Source: Thermoplasmatota archaeon (GTDB lineage Archaea; Thermoplasmatota; Penumbrarchaeia; Penumbrarchaeales; Penumbrarchaeaceae). From it: 13,860 bases of DNA. This document shows, one piece after another, positions 1-7,130 of the stretch; positions within the stretch are counted from its first letter, which is position 1; each line of letters starts with the position of its first letter. A model generated the notes under the pieces. It had not been told where the DNA came from, did not search any database, and saw nothing but the letters and a program-made list of their open reading frames with translations. The translations under genes were made by a program, and so were the position numbers. The stretch spans positions 1-13,860 of the forward strand of contig JAUVLN010000023.1 in NCBI GenBank assembly GCA_030600725.1, written 5' to 3'.

Positions 1-390
1 GGAATACACAAGGCCGTATTCCTCGGCCGAGCTTGAGAAGATCACCACCGGGTCCAGCTCCCGAGATCTGACGGCTTCGAGAAGGTTCAACGTTCCTGTG
101 AAATTGATATCGTAGGTTTCCCTTGGGTTGGAAAACGACCTCGGGACGAACGTCTGGGCGGCCAGATGATATATGATATCTGGTTCACATTTGCGGATGA
201 CCCCGGCTATCGATCGAGGATCAAGCAGCTCACCCCTGTGGTATGTAATATCTCCGTTCTCGTTGTTTATGTCCAGGCCGCTCCTGATCAGCCCGGAGAC
301 CTCATCCCCCCTTGAAAGGAGCGCCCTTGAGAGATGCGTCCCCAGAAAGCCGTCCACACCGGTCAACAGGATCCTCTTGGATTCAGACAT
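1..390 (-). CDS. NAD-dependent sugar-nucleotide epimerase/reductase, 3' part outside window (GDP-4-keto-6-deoxymannose reductase-like)
   Basis: This is the N-terminal 130 residues of an extended short-chain dehydrogenase; the rest lies beyond the left edge. I read it by translating the reverse strand from the ATG at 390. Visible are the Rossmann glycine motif GVDGFLG (residues 11-17), the YHLAAQT stretch that follows the fourth strand (about 84-90), and SSSAEEYG (about 119-126). The last resembles the serine-containing active-site strand of GDP-6-deoxy-D-mannose reductases (Rmd). The catalytic Tyr-x-x-x-Lys pair would lie outside the window. It starts 16 bp after the gmd stop codon on the same strand, so it probably reduces the 4-keto product of Gmd in the same operon. 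GDP-fucose synthase or another 4-reductase is possible; family assignment is firm, substrate is inferred from the neighbour. Confidence 0.85.
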   Translation of the reverse strand, partial: MSESKRILLTGVDGFLGTHLSRALLSRGDEVSGLIRSGLDINNENGDITYHRGELLDPRSIAGVIRKCEPDIIYHLAAQTFVPRSFSNPRETYDINFTGTLNLLEAVRSRELDPVVIFSSSAEEYGLVYS

Positions 391-406
391 CTCAACACCT
401 ATACTC

Positions 407-1438
407 TCATGCTCTCCTCTCCGCCCTCATCATTATCCGGACCAGCTCCGAAAAACCCACCCTGGGCTTCCAGTTCAACTCCTCCCCTGCCTTTGTCGGA
501 TCGCCAACAAGAAGGTCCACCTCCGAAGGCCTGAAATATCTGGGTGAGACCTCCACCAGGGTCTTCCCAGAAGAGCTTTCGATCCCCACCTCCTCCACCC
601 CGCTGCCGCTCCATTCTATGTCGATCCCCACCTCCTTGAATGCAAGTTCCGTGAACTCCCTAACCGTGTGCGTCTCACCCGTGGCTATGACGAAATCGTC
701 CGGCCTCTCCTGCTGAAGGATGAGCCACATCGCCTCTACAAAATCAGGAGCATAGCCCCAATCCCTCTTGGCGTCGAGGTTTCCAAGGACCAATCTATCC
801 TGTTTTCCCTCGATGATATTTGCTATGCTGAGGGTTATCTTCCTCGTCACGAAGTTCTCACCCCTTCTGGGGGATTCGTGATTGAACAGGATGCCATTGG
901 AGATGAACATATCATAGGCTTCCCTGTAATTCCTGGCGATCCAGTACGAGTACAGCTTTGCCACGCCATATGGGCTTCTCGGGTGAAAGGGTGTGGTCTC
1001 ACTCTGGGGCGTCTCACGAGCTTTTCCGTACAGTTCCGAGGTGGCCGCATTGTATATTTTGGTCCTGTCTATCAGGTCGAGGAACCTGACGGCCTCGATC
1101 AACCTGAGGGTTCCAATGCCGTCCGTATCCGCAGTATATTCGGGCACCTCGAATGATATCTTCACGTGGGATTGGGCGGCCAGATGATAGATCTCGTCGG
1201 GCTCTATCTCCTTGATGATCCTGATCAGGTTCGAGGAATCGGTCATATCCCCATAGTGGAGCGTAAGGGTGCCGGGCCCCTCTCCGTTGATGGAGTGAAG
1301 GTGTTCGATCCTCTGCCTGTTGAAACTGCTGGACCGCCGGACCAAGCCGTGAACCTCATATCCCTTCTCGAGAAGGAATTCGGCCAGGTACGAACCGTCC
1401 TGGCCGGTCACTCCCGTTATCAATGCGGACCTTTTCAT
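407..1438 (-). CDS. gmd: GDP-mannose 4,6-dehydratase
   Basis: 343 residues, full length for the family. It converts GDP-D-mannose to GDP-4-keto-6-deoxy-D-mannose, the branch point to GDP-rhamnose, GDP-fucose and related sugars. Visible are the nucleotide-binding motif GVTGQDG (residues 9-15) followed by the VRRSSSFN segment (33-40) typical of Gmd, the active-site strand NAATSELYG (130-138, with Thr133 and Glu135), Tyr157-x-x-x-Lys161 in YGVAK, and NHESPRRGENFVTRK (186-200), a Gmd signature that contacts the nucleotide sugar. The start is supported by a GGTGGT ribosome-binding site 3 nt upstream on the minus strand. The gene is followed after 16 bp by a reductase on the same strand, and a glycosyltransferase is divergent upstream, consistent with a surface-glycan locus. 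Confidence 0.96.
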   Translation of the reverse strand: MKRSALITGVTGQDGSYLAEFLLEKGYEVHGLVRRSSSFNRQRIEHLHSINGEGPGTLTLHYGDMTDSSNLIRIIKEIEPDEIYHLAAQSHVKISFEVPEYTADTDGIGTLRLIEAVRFLDLIDRTKIYNAATSELYGKARETPQSETTPFHPRSPYGVAKLYSYWIARNYREAYDMFISNGILFNHESPRRGENFVTRKITLSIANIIEGKQDRLVLGNLDAKRDWGYAPDFVEAMWLILQQERPDDFVIATGETHTVREFTELAFKEVGIDIEWSGSGVEEVGIESSSGKTLVEVSPRYFRPSEVDLLVGDPTKAGEELNWKPRVGFSELVRIMMRAERRA

Positions 1439-1476
1439 CGAACCACCCCTGATGATGATAGGAATAATGGTTCCAG

Positions 1477-1486
1477 TTATTTAATG
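1477..1486 (-). promoter_or_regulatory. TATA-like box for gmd
   Basis: Read on the minus strand, this is CATTAAATAA. Its centre is about 43 nt before the gmd ATG, placing a start of transcription near 1454 with a short leader that contains the GGTGGT site at 1442-1447. The rest of the 215-bp gap between gmd and the divergent glycosyltransferase (1439-1653) holds no reading frame I would defend. It does contain a CCCCC/GGGGG pair at 1538-1542/1552-1556. AAGGAG at 1641-1646 sits 7 nt before the next gene. Confidence 0.45.
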
Positions 1487-1653
1487 CTAGTTTAATATGG
1501 CTGACGCAGTGAATTTTCCAATGAATATCCCATTTTTCCCCCAAAAAGGCAGGGGGCCCACAGTGTGATCAGCGCCAATTCCTAATATCAGTTGAACCAT
1601 TTCATCAACAGCAGGACCTCAATGAAGCCTGTTCGATATCAAGGAGCCCCAGG

Positions 1654-2757
1654 ATGAGGATCGCCATACTTCACTCGGCCATGACGGAGGGCAACAACGG
1701 AGCCGAAAGGCTCGTCTACGACCTGGCCATGGAGTGGGGGTCCCGGATCTATATCTGCGACTACGATGAAAAGGTCAAGTCCTCCTATCCGGGGATCGAG
1801 GATATGATAGAGCTCGATAGGATCCGGCATCCGGGGTCCTTCAGCAGAAAGTACTTCGAGATGATGAAAGTGATGACCGGGAGGAGGGATGTCGATGCCG
1901 ACTTTATCTTCTACTCGACCCCGATGCCCCTGTTCAGGATAAGGAAGGACCCCACGCCCTACATGTACATGTGCTACACCCCCGAGAGGGGATTCTACGA
2001 CCTCAAGGAAATCCTCAGAGATAGGATGCGGGCCTGGGGGTTCCCCAGATATCAGATCGGATACCTGATGCTTCTCTACAGGAAGAGGTTGGACTGGAAC
2101 CTGTTCACACGCAGGGTCAGGGCCCGACAGGTGATCACGAACTCCGGACATGTCATGGACCGGTATGAGAGGATATACGGGAGCCGACCAAGAGCCGCCA
2201 TCCCCGCCCCGATAATGGTCTCCAGGTTCAGGACGGGGCCCTCAGAGGATTTCTATTTCACCGCGGGGGGACTCAGACCGAATAAAAGGGTGGATATGCA
2301 GATCAAGGCATTTGCCGGAACCGGGGAGAGGCTCGTGATCGCAGGAGACGGCCCGGAGAGGGAAAAACTGGAAAAGCTTTCGGGAAAACTGGGGGCGGAT
2401 GTGGAGTTCCTGGGCAGGATATCGGAGGAGGAGCTTATCGATAAGTACTCAAGGTGCAAGGCGTTCATCTTCTCCGCCATCGACGAGGATTTCGGTATGG
2501 TTCCCCTGGAGGCAATGGCTTCCGGAAAGCCCGTCCTCTGTGTGAATGAGGGGGGCCCGCTTGAATATCTGAACGATAAGGTCTCATTCCTGTTCGATGA
2601 TGTGAAGGGGTTGAGGGGCCTCATCAAGGCCCATGATACCGATGATTACGTTTCCATGAAAGATGATTGCATACAATTGGCGGATGAATTCGACAGGGGA
2701 AAGGTGGCGGATAGAATGAAAAGAGAGATCAAGCTCATCCTTGAGGAGTTCTACTGA
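1654..2757 (+). CDS. GT4-family (GT-B fold) glycosyltransferase
   Basis: 367 residues. It probably transfers a sugar from a nucleotide donor with retention of configuration, at the cytoplasmic face of the membrane. The N-terminal half begins with the Rossmann strand MRIAILHSAM and a glycine-containing acceptor loop (GNNGAERL, 13-20). The C-terminal donor domain shows GGLRPNKRVD (205-214), the strand LVIAGDGPER (227-236), and the EX7E pair Glu278/Glu286 in EDFGMVPLE, followed by SGKPVLCVNEGGPLEYL. These are classic GT4 hallmarks. AAGGAG lies 7 nt before the ATG. It is divergent from gmd, so its donor may be GDP-mannose or a GDP-deoxyhexose, but donor and acceptor cannot be read from the sequence. 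Confidence 0.9.
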   Translation: MRIAILHSAMTEGNNGAERLVYDLAMEWGSRIYICDYDEKVKSSYPGIEDMIELDRIRHPGSFSRKYFEMMKVMTGRRDVDADFIFYSTPMPLFRIRKDPTPYMYMCYTPERGFYDLKEILRDRMRAWGFPRYQIGYLMLLYRKRLDWNLFTRRVRARQVITNSGHVMDRYERIYGSRPRAAIPAPIMVSRFRTGPSEDFYFTAGGLRPNKRVDMQIKAFAGTGERLVIAGDGPEREKLEKLSGKLGADVEFLGRISEEELIDKYSRCKAFIFSAIDEDFGMVPLEAMASGKPVLCVNEGGPLEYLNDKVSFLFDDVKGLRGLIKAHDTDDYVSMKDDCIQLADEFDRGKVADRMKREIKLILEEFY

Positions 2758-2769
2758 GGGATAAGGGTC

Positions 2770-2791
2770 GGGGCCCTCCTTCGGGGGCCCC
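2770..2791. terminator. Strong GC hairpin between convergent genes
   Basis: GGGGCCC at 2770-2776 pairs with GGGCCCC at 2785-2791. A T-G wobble and a further C-G pair bring the stem to 9 bp around a 4-base loop. It fills most of the 46-bp gap between the glycosyltransferase and serA stop codons. There is no T-run on either side, so it could be a bidirectional terminator or 3'-end stabiliser rather than a classical archaeal poly-T terminator. Confidence 0.45.
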
Positions 2792-2803
2792 TGAACGATC
2801 GGT

Positions 2804-3754
2804 TCACTGCTTCGGTCGGTTCACCCAGTGGACCGGATCTTCGCCCTTCAACGCCATGATCACCTGCTCTGATACCATGGTCCCCGCTTTCAACTGGGCA
2901 TCGGTGGTGTTGGCACCGATATGTGGGGTGAACGATATGTTATCCAACTCGGAGAGATCCGTATCCCCCGGAGGTTCGGTCTCGAACACGTCCAGACCTG
3001 CGCCTCCTATCTTCCCCTCTTTCAAAGCATAATAGAGGGCTTTCTCATCGACCACTCCACCGCGGGCGCAGTTGATGATGAAGGCGGTGTCCTTCATGAT
3101 CTCAAACTGCTTTGTACTCAGCATGTGTCTGGTGGGATCCGTGAGGGCGACGTGAAGCGAGATGAAATCGGACCTCTTGAGAAGTTCATCCAGCTCCATG
3201 AGCTCAATACCAAACTCCTGTGCGACCTCCCCGGGAAGATATGGATCGAACCCGATGGTGGTCATTCCGAAGGCCTGACACCTCCTTGCCAGGGCCTGTC
3301 CTATCCTTCCGCAACCTACTATCCCCACGGTCTTTCCTTCGAGCTCCATCCCCTTGAGCTGTTTCTTGAGCCACTTTCCGCTCTTGATCCCGGCCGTTCC
3401 CCTTTGGATCCCTCGTGCAAGGGTCAGCATGTGCCCGAACGCCAGCTCTGCTACGGATATGGTGCTGCCCATCGGGGCGTTCACCACTTTTATCCCCTTT
3501 TCCCTTGCATGGGCGATATCGATATTGTCCACGCCGATGCCCGCCCTTCCGATGACCTTCAGGTTTGAGGCTCTATCCAGGGCGTCGGTCCTGACCTTGG
3601 TCCTGGACCTCACCATCAGGGCGTCGTATCCGCCGATCATCTCAAGCAATCCCTCCGGGGAGACCTCGTCGAGCACGACCTCATGTCCGGCCTCCTCCAG
3701 CATCTTGACCGCCTCGGGGGCGATCCCGTCCGTGACAAGAACCTTCATATCCAT
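2804..3754 (-). CDS. serA: D-3-phosphoglycerate dehydrogenase, short form without ACT domain
   Basis: A D-isomer-specific 2-hydroxyacid dehydrogenase that most likely oxidises 3-phosphoglycerate with NAD+ in the first step of serine synthesis. It begins with a catalytic-domain strand MKVLVTDGI and has RSRTKV and GRAGIGVDNID motifs. The Rossmann motif is GIVGCGRIG. The active-site residues appear as Arg in NCARGGVVDE, Glu in FETEPP and His in PHIGANT. At about 316 residues it lacks the C-terminal ACT/regulatory domains of the long SerA (over 500 residues), so serine feedback of that kind is not expected. The frame extends to a TTG at 3763, but a TATA-like box centred near 3788 puts transcription start close to 3762. 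I therefore prefer the ATG at 3754; the ATG at 3748 is also possible. Other 2-hydroxyacid dehydrogenases cannot be fully excluded. Confidence 0.88.
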   Translation of the reverse strand: MDMKVLVTDGIAPEAVKMLEEAGHEVVLDEVSPEGLLEMIGGYDALMVRSRTKVRTDALDRASNLKVIGRAGIGVDNIDIAHAREKGIKVVNAPMGSTISVAELAFGHMLTLARGIQRGTAGIKSGKWLKKQLKGMELEGKTVGIVGCGRIGQALARRCQAFGMTTIGFDPYLPGEVAQEFGIELMELDELLKRSDFISLHVALTDPTRHMLSTKQFEIMKDTAFIINCARGGVVDEKALYYALKEGKIGGAGLDVFETEPPGDTDLSELDNISFTPHIGANTTDAQLKAGTMVSEQVIMALKGEDPVHWVNRPKQ

Positions 3755-3782
3755 CACTACCAACCCTTGATACGCTCGTCCG

Positions 3783-3793
3783 TTATTATAATA
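3783..3793 (-). promoter_or_regulatory. TATA-like box for serA, overlapping the end of the DUF2085 gene
   Basis: The minus strand reads ATTATAATAA here, centred about 34 nt before the ATG at 3754 and overlapping the last codons of the upstream membrane-protein gene. It suggests that serA can be transcribed separately from the genes before it, with a leader of only a few nucleotides. Confidence 0.45.
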
Positions 3794-4358
3794 TCTTATT
3801 ATCCGTTCGAAGGAACAGGATCCTCAGGGTCTCTGCGGTGCTTTTATTGGTCCAGATCCCCAAACCTATCCCGGCAGTGAGTCCGGTGATCACCCGCAGC
3901 AGGTTGAACGATTCGTACGCGGTCAATGCCTGCGCCCCCCCATCCAGGACCATGGGGGCCAACGCTATAAGAAGGAATGTCAGGGGGAACCTCTTCGAGA
4001 GGAACATCCCCACGATGCCTCCCATCAAAAGGCCCGCGAAGAGCCCGACATCCCTTGAGCAAACCGGCATCTGGTTCCCATTCAACCGGTAGGACCTCTC
4101 GGGTATCTGATGACAGTAGATGTCGCCGAATACGTACGCAGCCCTCGATATCGGGGAACCCAGTTGATCTAGCTCGGCATCGTATTCCCGGCTCCCCACC
4201 CTCCCCTCCTCATCCAGTAGTATGGTGCCTTCTTCCTCCAGGAACGGTGCCATTATTACGGATGCGAACACGATCAGGAAAACTGTTAGCAGGGGGATGC
4301 CAAATGGATTGGGTCGGCCGATCAAATGCCTCATTCTGTCGATAGGGTCAGTGGTCAC
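3786..4358 (-). CDS. DUF2085 family membrane protein
   Basis: 190 residues, starting at a GTG. The segment with CHQIPERS (about residues 82-89) and QMPVCSRDVGLFAG (95-108) is the cysteine/histidine signature I associate with DUF2085; its function is not known to me. Hydrophobic stretches near residues 19-38, 103-119, 124-145 and 155-167 suggest an integral membrane protein of about four helices, with a charged loop after the first. The conserved Cys, His and Cys could bind a metal, which is inference. The GTG lies only 3 bp after the pelA stop codon. A GGTGA-like site sits within the end of pelA, so translation is probably coupled to pelA. Confidence 0.8.
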   Translation of the reverse strand: MTTDPIDRMRHLIGRPNPFGIPLLTVFLIVFASVIMAPFLEEEGTILLDEEGRVGSREYDAELDQLGSPISRAAYVFGDIYCHQIPERSYRLNGNQMPVCSRDVGLFAGLLMGGIVGMFLSKRFPLTFLLIALAPMVLDGGAQALTAYESFNLLRVITGLTAGIGLGIWTNKSTAETLRILFLRTDNKIL

Positions 4359-4361
4359 CCC

Positions 4362-5408
4362 TCACCCCTCCAGTTCGTATCTGAGCAGGGCACCCACTCC
4401 CCCCATCCTGTCGAACATCTTTCCATTGTCATGCAGGGACGATATCACCATTGTGCGTGCTCCGATAAGAGGGGCCATGGACAAGAGCCCCTTACCGATA
4501 TCCGTTCTGAAGACCGTATCGGAGATGATCAGCATCTCCACCGCCCCGATGTCAAGGGCCGATCTGACCTCCTCCTGTCCGTAGGCCGCCCCCTTTCCCT
4601 TCCCCACCATCTCCATGAACCTGTTGAGCAGGGAAGCCTCCTGCGCCACCCGTGACCTGGTGATGATATCGTGGAGTTCCTCCCCTTTACAAAGGACCTC
4701 CCTGACGCCTGCCATTCCTGCGGCGGAAGCGGGTACGGCGATCATCCTGGGTGCATCCTCCAGTAGCTGCTTGCGGAACTCCTTCATAAGCGCTTCCTTG
4801 AAGAACCCCGGACCGATGAGGACAAGAGGGATCTCACTATCCGCCACCGGCTCGTATGCCTTGATTATATCATCATAATATCCGGACCATTTTCCCCCGC
4901 CGCCGTACCTCTTGCCGCCCCCGCCAACCTTGATGGTGGCAACCTGTTCCATACCGTAATCGAGCATCCTGATCAGGGTCGCCTCCTCATCATCCAGTGA
5001 GATTATCATGAACGAGGGTTTGCTTGAATTTCGCCTTGCTTCGTTAATCAGGTCCCTGTCCCCATCGGGCATCGGATCCTTTCTGATGTCGATAACTGTC
5101 CCGGGGTCCACGTTGAAAGTGTGGTATCCGCGGATATCCTGAGGGGCTTCCACGATCCTTCCCTTTACCCTCAGGTTATCGGTAAAGGGCTGAAATTCAA
5201 CATCCTCAACCTCAACAACAAGGTAGACCTTCTTTCTGGCAGGGGCATCAGGGCGGATCATATCCGTTCTGCTTTCGGATCTTCTCCATGTGATGCCTCC
5301 CACGGATGTGCCCGGGGAGAGGATCTGATAGAGGTGCCAGAGGTCGTTCATGGAATCCACCCTGACCTTCAGGCGGGTCCCGTTGTCCTCCTCTTTCAGT
5401 ATCCTCAT
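4362..5408 (-). CDS. pelA: Pelota, mRNA surveillance / ribosome-rescue factor
   Basis: 348 residues, typical for archaeal Pelota (aPelota, a homolog of Dom34). It recognises stalled ribosomes with an empty A site and, with a translational GTPase and ABCE1, promotes subunit splitting. The layout is an N-terminal Sm-like domain (about 1-130; starts MRILKEEDNG), a central eRF1-like domain (about 131-250) and a C-terminal eRF1 domain 3 (about 255-348) ending SLHDNGKMFDRMGGVGALLRY-like, a family hallmark. No GGQ peptide-release motif is present, as expected for Pelota. A glycine-rich stretch, VGGGGKRYGGGGKWSG (161-176), sits in the central domain. GGAGGT lies just before the ATG. It follows the regulator gene by 13 bp and precedes the DUF2085 gene by 3 bp, so these three form a tight transcription unit. 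Confidence 0.93.
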   Translation of the reverse strand: MRILKEEDNGTRLKVRVDSMNDLWHLYQILSPGTSVGGITWRRSESRTDMIRPDAPARKKVYLVVEVEDVEFQPFTDNLRVKGRIVEAPQDIRGYHTFNVDPGTVIDIRKDPMPDGDRDLINEARRNSSKPSFMIISLDDEEATLIRMLDYGMEQVATIKVGGGGKRYGGGGKWSGYYDDIIKAYEPVADSEIPLVLIGPGFFKEALMKEFRKQLLEDAPRMIAVPASAAGMAGVREVLCKGEELHDIITRSRVAQEASLLNRFMEMVGKGKGAAYGQEEVRSALDIGAVEMLIISDTVFRTDIGKGLLSMAPLIGARTMVISSLHDNGKMFDRMGGVGALLRYELEG

Positions 5409-5421
5409 ATCTCAACCTCCG

Positions 5422-6534
5422 TCATATCCCATCCTCGGAGATCCTCTGATCACTGGTCCACCCGTACTCCGTCTCCCGGCCCGATCTGTGCCCATCGTAA
5501 TATCTTGTAGTGGAGGTCCCCTCCATAGACAAGGGGGTCCCGTGCACACATTTCACAGGAGAATCATCCTTCAGTTCATACAATTTATTGATGAATCCCT
5601 TGTACTCTCCGATATCGTGGAAATAGAAAATGAAATTGCTCCTGCTGCCTGATGAGTGCCATAAGATCGGGTCTATCCTCCGTTTCAGCTCCTCCTCGTA
5701 TTCGATTATGCTGTCCATTCCGGCATCGTTGTGATACTCAACTACGAAATGTGCCCTTATATTGAAGCCGAAGCGTTTCATGTTCAACCTGTAGTTCTTG
5801 AAAAGCACCCCTTCCCGCTCCAATAACAATCTGGTCTGACCTACCTTCTGCCTGGAGATCCCCAGCTTCTCGGATATCTCCCTGTCCCCAAGCGGCGGCA
5901 CGGTGACTAGCAGCGGTAGGATCCGAAAAAGGGGGCCCTTCACCTCCAGATCGAGTTTCGGATAGCTCGAGAATGGGTTCTCATAGCCGGATAGGGCGGG
6001 CGCTTCCACCTCGACCCCGAAATGATACCTCAACACGCCCGAATAGTCCCCCAGGTTGTGAAGGGTGTTCGTTCTTACCTCGTCGAAGTACTCCCCGGAA
6101 CTGTAGATACCGCTAACCCCCTCACCTTCTCCCCTTAACCTGCATTTCGAGATCACATTGTTGTAGTCGGTGTATGTGGGTGAAAGTATCATGAGGTAAA
6201 ATGCGTTGCCGTCTGTCTCGAATATAAATATCGATCCGTGCTCTTTTGCGGTCGAGAGGAACAGTTCCCTTGCACCATCCTCATCTATATCGTTTCTCAG
6301 TATCCCGTACTCAACACCGCATATCTCAAAGCCCATCACGAACGGATCTATGGCCCTCTCGAACCTCATTACCCCTGCCTTCAGAAGACGCTTTCTCATC
6401 GAGGAAAAGGTGGAATCCTTGAAGGAGATGGCACGGCATATCTCCCTCGACGGCGCCCTGGGCCATTTTGTAAGACAGTAGAGGACCTTGAGGTCCCTCT
6501 CATTCAATGCCATCTCTCCGAAGAAGGGCCTCAT
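5422..6534 (-). CDS. Transcriptional regulator with two winged-helix/Lrp-like modules (paralog 1)
   Basis: 370 residues made of two similar halves. Each half starts with a winged helix-turn-helix of Lrp/AsnC type, near residues 9-66 (LNERDLKVLYCLTKWP, then SREICRAISF) and 202-258 (REISEKLGISRQKVGQTRLL). Each is followed by an alpha/beta segment resembling a ligand-sensing RAM-type domain. The same order of elements occurs in the gene at 8251-9309, and several positions match (DYSGVLRYHF here, DYTAVLERAF there). It is probably a DNA-binding regulator; ligand and targets cannot be read from the sequence. The ATG at 6534 lies about 25 nt after a TATA-like box, suggesting a leaderless transcript. 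It heads the unit with pelA and DUF2085. Confidence 0.75.
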   Translation of the reverse strand: MRPFFGEMALNERDLKVLYCLTKWPRAPSREICRAISFKDSTFSSMRKRLLKAGVMRFERAIDPFVMGFEICGVEYGILRNDIDEDGARELFLSTAKEHGSIFIFETDGNAFYLMILSPTYTDYNNVISKCRLRGEGEGVSGIYSSGEYFDEVRTNTLHNLGDYSGVLRYHFGVEVEAPALSGYENPFSSYPKLDLEVKGPLFRILPLLVTVPPLGDREISEKLGISRQKVGQTRLLLEREGVLFKNYRLNMKRFGFNIRAHFVVEYHNDAGMDSIIEYEEELKRRIDPILWHSSGSRSNFIFYFHDIGEYKGFINKLYELKDDSPVKCVHGTPLSMEGTSTTRYYDGHRSGRETEYGWTSDQRISEDGI

Positions 6535-6553
6535 TTGTTAAATATTATACGAG

Positions 6554-6563
6554 GATTTATATC
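6554..6563. promoter_or_regulatory. Near-symmetric TATA-like box in a 51-bp divergent promoter
   Basis: The short A/T element GATTTATATC lies midway between the regulator ATG (6534, minus) and the archease ATG (6586, plus). Its centre is about 25-27 nt from each start codon. Read on either strand it resembles an archaeal TATA box, so one site could direct leaderless transcription both ways, or two overlapping sites could compete. The regulator may bind here, which is inference. Confidence 0.5.
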
Positions 6564-6585
6564 CAGGTCCATTACTGGCATCCGG

Positions 6586-7032
6586 ATGATGACGGTCTTT
6601 CAACCTGACCTGGAGGGGACAGCATACGGGGACCATACGGCCGATATCTGGCTCGTTGGATCCGGGGATTCTCCCGGGATCGTGTTATCACGAATGGTTT
6701 ATGGCCTGTACGGGGCCGTTGCGGATAGATTCGAGATCGAGGAGAAGGGAAAGACGAGGATCGTTCTCGAGGCGAACTCCCTCGACCTCATCCTGGTGGA
6801 CCTCATCTCTGAGGCCCTGTTCTATCTAGATGCTGAGAGAGAGATACTTACAAACATCCAGGTGGACCTCTCCAAAGTCGCCCCCTTCCGATTGATCCTG
6901 GACGCTGTGGAGTGCCATTATGAGATCCCGAAAGGGGCGGAGGGATTGGAGATCAAAGCGGCGACATATCATGGGGCTTACCTGAAATCCGTAGTGGAGG
7001 GGTGGGAAGGGAGGATACTTCTTGATATCTGA
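6586..7032 (+). CDS. Archease, cofactor of the RtcB tRNA ligase
   Basis: 148 residues, the usual length for archease, a small protein that speeds activation and guanylylation of the RNA ligase RtcB in tRNA splicing and RNA repair. Family landmarks are DHTADIW near the N-terminus (about residues 16-22) and GLEIKAATYHG followed by a C-terminal ILLDI. The Asp in HTAD and the penultimate-region Asp of the C-terminus are the expected metal ligands. The frame stays open far upstream, but that part overlaps the divergent regulator and is not archease-like. Two ATGs are adjacent (6586 and 6589). A TATA-like box 27 nt upstream fits a leaderless start at 6586. No rtcB is in the window. Its last codon and stop lie inside a 38-bp tandem duplication. 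Confidence 0.92.
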   Translation: MMTVFQPDLEGTAYGDHTADIWLVGSGDSPGIVLSRMVYGLYGAVADRFEIEEKGKTRIVLEANSLDLILVDLISEALFYLDAEREILTNIQVDLSKVAPFRLILDAVECHYEIPKGAEGLEIKAATYHGAYLKSVVEGWEGRILLDI

Positions 7033-7102
7033 GGGAGGTCCCCCTTAAATATTAAATAAATAACATCTGAGGGAGGTCCCCCTTAAATATTAAATAAATA
7101 AC
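7027..7102 (+). repeat. Perfect 38-bp tandem duplication carrying a doubled TATA-like element
   Basis: Bases 7027-7064 are repeated exactly at 7065-7102. The unit begins with the last codon and stop of archease, continues with GAGGGAGGTCCCCCTT and ends with the A/T-rich TTAAATATTAAATAAATAAC. The A/T part resembles a TATA box, so the polymer-forming protein gene at 7131 has two identical promoter-like elements 38 bp apart. The second copy would give a start of transcription about 10-20 nt before its ATG. Because the first copy supplies the archease stop codon, the duplication leaves the archease protein unchanged. Confidence 0.95.
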
Positions 7103-7130
7103 CGATGATTAGGGGAACATAGTCGTTGGG

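Noticed and set aside
668..1156. 162-codon open frame on the plus strand
   Set aside because: It lies opposite gmd, whose motifs are complete; the frame is a shadow of that gene and resembles no family.
1639..2151. 170-codon open frame on the minus strand
   Set aside because: Antisense to the GT4 glycosyltransferase with its intact motifs; proline- and glycine-rich composition typical of a shadow frame.
2921..3568. 215-codon open frame on the plus strand
   Set aside because: Antisense to serA, which carries all catalytic motifs.
4326..4655. Plus-strand open frames opposite pelA
   Set aside because: Shadows of pelA in other frames; pelA has a full set of family features and a good ribosome-binding site.
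6238..6585. N-terminal extension of the archease frame
   Set aside because: It overlaps the divergent regulator on the opposite strand, is not archease-like, and the promoter spacing fits the ATG at 6586.
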